Positions 1 to 3,993 of a stretch of 6,344 nt of DNA are shown in pieces. The DNA comes from an uncultured Eubacteriales bacterium (lineage in GTDB: Bacteria; Bacillota; Clostridia; Christensenellales; Aristaeellaceae). Where the stretch lies: the NCBI GenBank assembly GCA_900548125.1, contig URJN01000132.1:1-6344 (forward strand), written 5' to 3'. A program made the position numbers and the translations under genes. Below the pieces are notes generated by a model. That model searched no databases. It worked only from the letters and a program-made list of their open reading frames with translations, and was not told where the DNA came from. How positions within the stretch are numbered: position 1 is the stretch's first letter; each line of letters opens with the position of its first letter.

Positions 1-203
1 GCAAAAAGCGCCATCAGCAAAAAGCGGAGTGGTTCAATCAGGTTTGTTTTGCCGGAAGCATTGGCTCCTACAAACATACACCCCTTCAAGATTCCATTGC
101 AGACGTTAGTTTTCTCCAATGTCTGATATTGGGTTTTCTTCAAATCCACTTCTGTCACGTTTTTGATTGACTTGAAGCCTTGAATACAATAGCTTTGCAG
201 CAT
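1..203 (-). CDS. AAA/ABC-type ATP-binding protein, N-terminal 67 residues (runs off the left edge)
   Basis: Translating the minus strand from the ATG at 203-201 gives 67 codons open to the window edge. The N-terminus (MLQSYCIQGFKSIKNVTEVD) is the first strand plus 'GF-KS' motif usual in RecF/SMC/OLD-like ATPases. A full Walker A, GANASGKT, lies at residues 46-53 (bases 45-68), followed by NLIEPLRFLL. The motif and its spacing are typical of stand-alone AAA_15/AAA_21 ATPases, which include RloA-, AbiL-, PARIS AriA- and OLD-type defence or phage-exclusion proteins. Walker B, the signature motif and any fused nuclease would be beyond the edge, so the subfamily cannot be fixed. The start is supported by a strong ribosome binding site (GGAGG, 7 bases upstream) and an upstream extended -10 promoter. 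It lies 105 bases downstream of the conjugation operon on the same strand, in about 40% GC DNA. This suggests separately acquired and separately transcribed cargo. ATPase class is sure; a defence role is inference. Confidence 0.88.
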   Translation of the reverse strand, partial: MLQSYCIQGFKSIKNVTEVDLKKTQYQTLEKTNVCNGILKGCMFVGANASGKTNLIEPLRFLLMALF

Positions 204-209
204 AACGGC

Positions 210-218
210 ACCTCCCCC
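210..218 (-). promoter_or_regulatory. Ribosome binding site of the left-edge ATPase gene
   Basis: The minus strand reads GGGGGAGGT just before the ATG at 203. The GGAGG core (215-211) is 7 bases from the start codon, an ideal distance. It fixes the start and supports the gene although only its first 203 bases are visible. Confidence 0.8.
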
Positions 219-232
219 GATCTCTTTAAGCT

Positions 233-241
233 ATTATACCA
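233..241 (-). promoter_or_regulatory. Extended -10 promoter for the left-edge ATPase gene
   Basis: On the minus strand TGGTATAAT occupies 241-233: a perfect TATAAT -10 box (238-233) preceded by the TGN extension (241-239). No good -35 hexamer is found 16 to 18 bases upstream, where the sequence resembles ACACGA, but extended -10 promoters tolerate this. Transcription would start near base 226, leaving a leader of about 20-25 bases that contains the ribosome binding site. The ATPase gene is therefore probably expressed independently of the conjugation operon. Confidence 0.65.
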
Positions 242-260
242 CAGGCATCCTCTTTTCGTG

Positions 261-318
261 TATCATTTTTTCATTTTCATCTGTCTAAATCGTAATTTTT
301 TTACGATATCATTTTTTC
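261..318. repeat. 12-base direct repeat pair (TATCATTTTTTC) at the operon/cargo junction
   Basis: TATCATTTTTTC occurs exactly at 261-272 and again at 307-318, 46 bases apart. The right copy covers the stop codon of the 61-residue gene, and the left copy lies in the spacer before the cargo promoter. It could be a scar of module insertion or deletion, but half of the repeat is a T run, so chance is a real possibility. Confidence 0.35.
289..307. repeat. Perfect AT-rich inverted repeat just after the operon's last stop codon; possible weak terminator or operator
   Basis: ATCGTAA (289-295) and TTACGAT (301-307) are perfect 7-base arms around a 5-base T-only loop (plus strand). The outer arm is one base from the TGA at 311-309. 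Read on the minus strand it makes a hairpin followed by only a short U-rich tail (UUAGAC), so as a terminator for the operon it would be weak: it has just two G-C pairs. On the plus strand it is followed after four bases by six Ts (312-317), but no plus-strand gene feeds it. A binding site for a dimeric regulator is an alternative. Confidence 0.4.
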
Positions 319-494
319 CTCTTTTCAGTTAAAACGCAAGAAGGCGGACGCTGGCGCATCCGCTCCTCGGCACATCTCCGTTTCTTCCTTTCGTTGTCCT
401 CATATTCCCGCCATGCCGCATCCGCCGCCTTGCTCTGTCCGCACGGCTTTTCCATCATCAGCCGCTCGAACGGGCTGTTCGTGAAGTATCTCAC
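309..494 (-). CDS. Small 61-residue conjugative-element protein, function unknown
   Basis: The start is a GTG (494-492) that overlaps the TGA of the DUF4366 gene (493-491) as GTGA, so translation is probably coupled. Purine-rich GGAGGAAAACGAGGAG precedes it, giving ribosome binding within the end of the upstream gene. The product is short, soluble and highly charged. It begins MRYFTNSPFERLMMEKP, a pattern I recall from small proteins at this position in Tn1549-like elements (NPFE-MM-KP), then has a Lys/Arg/Glu-rich region (about residues 27-48) and a basic end. It holds three cysteines but no recognisable metal-binding pattern. No signal peptide or membrane segment is visible. Its base composition matches the operon rather than the AT-rich left flank, except for its last codons. 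It appears to be the last gene of the operon. An internal ATG at the MMEKP codons is a less likely start. Confidence 0.6.
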   Translation of the reverse strand: MRYFTNSPFERLMMEKPCGQSKAADAAWREYEDNERKKRRCAEERMRQRPPSCVLTEKRKK

Positions 495-2137
495 TTCTCC
501 TCGTTTTCCTCCCCGATTTCCTCCTCGTCGTCATCATCATCGAGTTCCGTGTTGTAGCGCGGCTGCGCGTCTCTCTTCTTCCCCAGCACAACGAACGCCG
601 CAGCGCCGCCAGCAATCAACACCACCAGCAGCACGAGGGCCATCATCGCCGTCGAATCGGTCGTTTTCTCCGCTTCCGGCTTGGGTTCGGCGGTCGGCTT
701 CGGCGTAGGCGTTGCCGTGGGTTCGGGTGTGGGCTGTTCGTCCTTGCTCACCACGCCGAAAAGGTCGCGGTCATCCACAAGGTTGAGGAAATAGGTTTCG
801 TACTGCTCGCCGTCCTTGTCCAGCGGCTTGTCGTAGTCGATCACGAGGTAATACGTTTCTCCCTTGCGCGTCTGCACCGTGATGAACTGCTTGTTTGTCG
901 CCTTGGAATACAGCAAATCCACCGTTTTCATGTTGCCGCCCATTGAAAAGGGCTTGCCCTCGGTCGGCTCGCCCGTTTCCGCACCGCCCGCAAGCTGTAC
1001 CAGCAGCGCATAGAGCGCGTCGATATCCGGGGCTGCTGTCGTCTGCGGCTGCATGGTCGCCTGCGGCACGTCCGTGGGCATCGGCGTTGCAGTCGGCTTC
1101 GGCGTGGTCTTTGCGCCGCCGGAGGACGGTTTCTTTGTCGCGGAGGGCTTGCTGTCATTGCCGCTCGAACCGCTGTCATCCCTGCCGTAGAAGGGATTTT
1201 TCACATACACCTTCTGCGACACGTTGCCCGCCAGATCGACTGCGTAAATGGCAATCTGCTGCCTGCCGTCCGCGTATTCACGGATGTTCGCGTCCAGCGT
1301 CGTTCCGCTATATTTGAGCTTATGCCCGTTGACGTACACCGCCGCCACGCCGGAGATAGAATCGGTCGCTTCGATGCAGATCACCTCGCCGCTCACGCCC
1401 GCCTTGACAATCGGCGGCGTGCTGTCAAAGCAGGAAATCGCTTCGCTTTTCGCCTGCACGTTGCCCGCATGGTCGGTAATGGACACATGGATCGTCGCGT
1501 TTTCCCGCAGCTCCACCGCATAGCCCGCGCTCTGATCGTCGCCGTCTACGACGGTCTGCCAGCCGTTTTCCGTCGCCACGACGATTCGGATGTTCGCCCA
1601 GCCCGTGCCGTTCACATCCACGATGTTGATTTTCGCCGTTGCCTTGTCCTTCTGCCATTTTGCCGGGGACACAACCGTGATTTTGTACGTGCCCTCCGGC
1701 ATCGGCTCGGCGGTCGGTTCGGTCGTGGGCTGCTGCGTCGGCTCTGTCGTAGGCTCAGCCGAAGGTTCAGCCGTCGGTTCGTCCGTGGGCTGCGCCGTGG
1801 GCTCAGTCGTCGGCTGTTCCGTCGGCTCGGCAGTCGGTTCGTCTGTCGGCTCTGTCGTAGGCTCGTTCGAGGGTTCAGCCGTCGGTTCGTCTGTGGGCTG
1901 CGCCGTGGATTCTTCCGTCGCTTCTCCCATTTCCGTCCGCCCATCGGGTTCTTCTGCTTCCTGCACAGGATGATCAGCATCCCTGCTTTCGCTCATGTTT
2001 TCGTCCTGCACAGCTTCCTGTACGACCGTTTCGCCCGCCACGCTTTCCGCTTTGACCGCCAGCACCGATCCGCCCAGTGCCGCACAGAGCGCCAGCGTCA
2101 AAACGCGCATCCCCATTTTATTCTTCAAAAGATTCAT
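491..2137 (-). CDS. Secreted, membrane-anchored DUF4366 (CD1107-type) mobile element protein with PTEP repeats and Ig-like regions
   Basis: This is a 548-residue protein of the conjugation operon, probably exposed at the cell surface. Residues 1-30 form a signal peptide (MNLLKNKMGMR, a hydrophobic core, cleavage near AVKA/ES). An acidic stretch follows, then 17 Thr/Pro/Glu tetrapeptides (78-145). Two Ig-like beta regions come next (about 150-238 and 241-314), with DHAGN at 222-226 and DLAGN at 301-305 near the ends of the regions. After a Ser/Thr/Pro/Lys linker comes the DUF4366 core (about 411-459, with FITVQTRKGETYYLVIDYD and YFLNLVDDRDLFG), a second Pro-rich stalk, one membrane helix (495-519), KKR and a highly acidic cytoplasmic tail. 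The chosen ATG has AGGAGG at 2155-2150, 12 bases upstream. An in-frame ATG at 2164 would add nine residues but has only GAGG at 3 bases and a poorer signal peptide. The family's molecular role is not established; a scaffold or adhesin at the transfer channel is inference. DUF4366 proteins are usually much shorter as I recall them. Confidence 0.9.
   Translation of the reverse strand: MNLLKNKMGMRVLTLALCAALGGSVLAVKAESVAGETVVQEAVQDENMSESRDADHPVQEAEEPDGRTEMGEATEESTAQPTDEPTAEPSNEPTTEPTDEPTAEPTEQPTTEPTAQPTDEPTAEPSAEPTTEPTQQPTTEPTAEPMPEGTYKITVVSPAKWQKDKATAKINIVDVNGTGWANIRIVVATENGWQTVVDGDDQSAGYAVELRENATIHVSITDHAGNVQAKSEAISCFDSTPPIVKAGVSGEVICIEATDSISGVAAVYVNGHKLKYSGTTLDANIREYADGRQQIAIYAVDLAGNVSQKVYVKNPFYGRDDSGSSGNDSKPSATKKPSSGGAKTTPKPTATPMPTDVPQATMQPQTTAAPDIDALYALLVQLAGGAETGEPTEGKPFSMGGNMKTVDLLYSKATNKQFITVQTRKGETYYLVIDYDKPLDKDGEQYETYFLNLVDDRDLFGVVSKDEQPTPEPTATPTPKPTAEPKPEAEKTTDSTAMMALVLLVVLIAGGAAAFVVLGKKRDAQPRYNTELDDDDDEEEIGEENEEK
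1703..1906 (-). repeat. 17-unit tetrapeptide (TxEP) coding repeat with a 108-base higher-order duplication
   Basis: These 204 bases are 17 tandem 12-base units coding for (T/S)xxP, for example TAQP, TDEP, TAEP, TTEP. A larger period is superimposed: bases 1764-1800 and 1872-1908 agree in 36 of 37 positions at an offset of 108, and 1740-1756 equals 1848-1864 at the same offset. This points to duplication of a nine-unit block. The translated region should be an extended, negatively charged stalk lifting the Ig-like regions away from the signal-peptide end. Confidence 0.92.
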
Positions 2138-2390
2138 CGTCCTGCCGTTCCTCCTGTTCTTCATGTTCCTCTTTGTCCTGCGGCGGCTTGCCCGCCAGAA
2201 AATCTTCCAGCTCCTCCGGGGTCAGCCGCATACTGCGCACGACGTAGAGGATGCCCATGTTCTCCGCTTCCTCCTGCCGCTGCGCCAGCTTCTTTGCCTT
2301 TTCCTCGGCACGCTTGGCGGCGTTGTCCGCCTTTTCTCGGTTGTTGCGAATCTTCTGCAAATCCGCGCGCCAGTTCATCTTCTTTGCCAT
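2118..2390 (-). CDS. DUF4315-type small charged protein of the conjugation operon
   Basis: This 90-residue protein has no signal peptide or membrane segment. Residues 8-45 are rich in Ala, Lys, Glu and Arg with a heptad-like spacing and should form a helix or coiled coil. The region ILYVVRSMRLTPEELEDFL (about 47-65) is the conserved part of DUF4315 proteins, which as I recall lie between the NlpC/P60 and DUF4366 genes in this class of elements. The end is strongly acidic (EEHEEQEERQDDESFEE). The start is 3 bases after the upstream stop codon. The nearest GGAGG is 15 bases upstream, so reinitiation after the NlpC/P60 gene is likely; ATG at the MNWR codon is an alternative start. Its last 20 bases overlap the start of the DUF4366 gene in another frame. 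The biochemical function of the family is unknown. Confidence 0.82.
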   Translation of the reverse strand: MAKKMNWRADLQKIRNNREKADNAAKRAEEKAKKLAQRQEEAENMGILYVVRSMRLTPEELEDFLAGKPPQDKEEHEEQEERQDDESFEE

Positions 2391-2393
2391 GCT

Positions 2394-3872
2394 TTATTCG
2401 TACATCCTCCCGAATCCATAAAAATGCTCCTGCCAATAGGCGCGGCTCAAATCCGCATACGAGATCGGATTGCCGCAATTCAAAATGTACCCGTCGCCCA
2501 CATACAGCGCGACGTGCGTAATGCCGTCGTTGCCCGCCACGCCGTCGCCCAGCGTGCCCTGAAAGAAGATCAGGTCGCCCGGACGCGCTTCTTCCGGCTC
2601 AATCGGCGTACACACGCCGTATAAGCTCGTCGCGCCCAGCCTGCCGACGTCCCGCACGCCCGACTCTTTGAATATCCACGAAATGAAGCCCGAACAGTCA
2701 AACGACGTTTCCGGGCTGTCGCCGCCCCAGACGTAGGGATAGCCGATATACCGTTCGCCTGCCTCGATGAGCTTGGCAAACTTGGGGTCAGCCTGCTTGT
2801 ATGCCTCCGGGACTTCGTATTCCATCGGCTCTTTGAGCTGCGATGCGTGCGGCTTGCCCGCGAACAACTCCGGATAATTGCCCAGCGTCGCCATATACAG
2901 CGCGTACATGCCGACCTTTTCCCGGCTCAGCACCATGAACGGCAGGTGAGAGAGAATCTTGTTGACCAGCTTCACCTTGCAGATCGTATAGGTGTACGCC
3001 ACTTCGATTTGTACCCAGTTCTCCCGCCACTTCATCTCGCCCGTTTTGGGGTCTTCCACCTGCTCGTATTCCTTCTTCCATTCTGTGCGGTATCGCGTTT
3101 CCTTTTCGACCGCGGTTGTCAGCTTATACTGCTGCTCGAAAAGAAGCTCCAATGTCGGCATCGCCGTGTCCACTGTCCACTCCCCGCCGATGCGCGCGCT
3201 GACCAGCGCCAGCAGCGCATACGGGTCGTGCCAGATTTCCATCTGCTCCACCTGCACTTCGTCGTAGCCGGGATGAATCTCGCCGTACCTGTCCAGCTCG
3301 TCTTGCAGCGCGTCCTCCATCTCGCAATACGCCCGTTCGGCGGCAATCAGGTCATCTTCCTCAGCGGGATACGTGCCGATGACCAGCGATTCGAGCAGCG
3401 ACTGCGCAATCGGCATACACCCGGACAGGCTGCTGAGCATATACGTCATCATCACCGCAAGGAGCAGGATGACCAGCTTTCCCCGATTTTTCCGGATGAA
3501 CACCTCGATTTTCCGCTCCGTCCTTTGAACGGGCGTGAACACGGCTTCGCCCGCGCCCTGCACGACGATCCCTTCCGCCTGCCGCCCGGTCTGTGCCGCC
3601 GCGTACTGCCGCTGAATCCGCTTTTTCTGCCGCATCTTGGACATCCGCCGCGTGCCGGATTCCGCTCCCTGCCTGCCCGTCCGCACCGCCTGCACGCCGA
3701 CGTTTTCTTCCTCCTCCGTTTCATCCGCCGGAAGCACCGCATCGACCAGCACGTCGGAAAGCGCGTCCGCCGCGCTTTCCGTGTGCCGCAGCATAGAGAG
3801 CGGCTTGGGATTTTCCGCCTCGAAGTGCAGGCGGTACGCCTTACTGCCCGCGAGCCTTTCGCGTTTTCTCAT
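2394..3872 (-). CDS. Membrane-anchored NlpC/P60 peptidoglycan hydrolase (CD1108-type mobile element protein)
   Basis: This 492-residue protein should cut peptide stems of peptidoglycan so that the conjugation channel can cross the wall. Residues 1-130 are charged and probably cytoplasmic. A single membrane helix spans about 132-151 (KLVILLLAVMMTYMLSSLSG). A family-specific middle region follows (about 155-350, including GEIHPGYDEVQ and DPYALLALVSARIGGEW), and the C-terminal NlpC/P60 domain occupies about 368-492. Within it are YPYVWGGDSPETSFDCSGF with catalytic Cys393, PGDLIFF, THVALYVGDGY with catalytic His453, and Asn465 (ILNCGNP) where many relatives have His. The end, YWQEHFYGFGRMYE, resembles the ends of Tn916 ORF14-like hydrolases. 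No lysozyme domain of the CwlT kind is recognisable. The start at 3872 lies inside the upstream small gene (32-base overlap) and lacks a good ribosome binding site, so coupled translation is likely. The N-terminal start is therefore the least certain part. Confidence 0.93.
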   Translation of the reverse strand: MRKRERLAGSKAYRLHFEAENPKPLSMLRHTESAADALSDVLVDAVLPADETEEEENVGVQAVRTGRQGAESGTRRMSKMRQKKRIQRQYAAAQTGRQAEGIVVQGAGEAVFTPVQRTERKIEVFIRKNRGKLVILLLAVMMTYMLSSLSGCMPIAQSLLESLVIGTYPAEEDDLIAAERAYCEMEDALQDELDRYGEIHPGYDEVQVEQMEIWHDPYALLALVSARIGGEWTVDTAMPTLELLFEQQYKLTTAVEKETRYRTEWKKEYEQVEDPKTGEMKWRENWVQIEVAYTYTICKVKLVNKILSHLPFMVLSREKVGMYALYMATLGNYPELFAGKPHASQLKEPMEYEVPEAYKQADPKFAKLIEAGERYIGYPYVWGGDSPETSFDCSGFISWIFKESGVRDVGRLGATSLYGVCTPIEPEEARPGDLIFFQGTLGDGVAGNDGITHVALYVGDGYILNCGNPISYADLSRAYWQEHFYGFGRMYE

Positions 3873-3993
3873 CGCAAAACACCCGCCAGTCGTGCTGCGC
3901 CATCGCGTCCGCCCGCGCCGCCGCCCTGCACAGGGACAGCATCACCAGCGCCACAAAGCAAACGCCCAGCACCGTCGCCAGAATTTCCATCAT
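3841..3993 (-). CDS. 50-residue single-span membrane protein between VirB4 and the NlpC/P60 hydrolase
   Basis: The minus strand from ATG at 3993-3991 encodes 50 residues ending at TAA (3843-3841). The N-terminus is MMEILATVLGVCFVALVMLS, a single membrane helix at about residues 3-22, followed by a charged end (CRAAARADAMAQHDW and CDEKTRKARGQ). Its ATG overlaps the VirB4 TGA as ATGA, and GGAGGAGG lies 7 bases upstream, the best ribosome binding site in the operon. It also overlaps the first 32 bases of the hydrolase gene. The gene fills what would otherwise be a 117-base gap in a tightly packed operon. Small membrane proteins are common in such operons, and this could be the counterpart of the gene between CD1108 and CD1110 in the C. 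difficile elements, but I cannot confirm homology. Function unknown; a small subunit of the transfer channel is inference. Confidence 0.8.
   Translation of the reverse strand: MMEILATVLGVCFVALVMLSLCRAAARADAMAQHDWRVFCDEKTRKARGQ

Noticed and set aside
394..708. Plus-strand frame of 104 codons near the operon end
   Set aside because: It is Pro/Arg/Ser-rich antisense to the 61-residue gene and the DUF4366 tail, with no support beyond being open.
1703..1906. Tandem repeats considered as a CRISPR array
   Set aside because: Units are 12 bases with no unique spacers and stay in frame within a coding region.
1590..1973. Plus-strand frame encoding a Gly/Val/Ser repeat protein (VGSxVGS)
   Set aside because: It is the exact antisense of the TxEP repeat; the periodicity is inherited from the 12-base units of the real gene.
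1612..1980. Minus-strand frame full of Arg/Ser/Asn repeats within the DUF4366 gene
   Set aside because: It is an alternative frame of the same 12-base repeats; the DUF4366 frame carries the signal peptide, conserved core and membrane helix.
1322..2521. Plus-strand open frame of 399 codons, the longest on that strand
   Set aside because: It lies opposite the DUF4366, DUF4315 and NlpC/P60 genes, is extremely rich in Arg with low-complexity RR-R-FSRR runs, and shows no domain or good ribosome binding site. High GC content removes stops from antisense frames.
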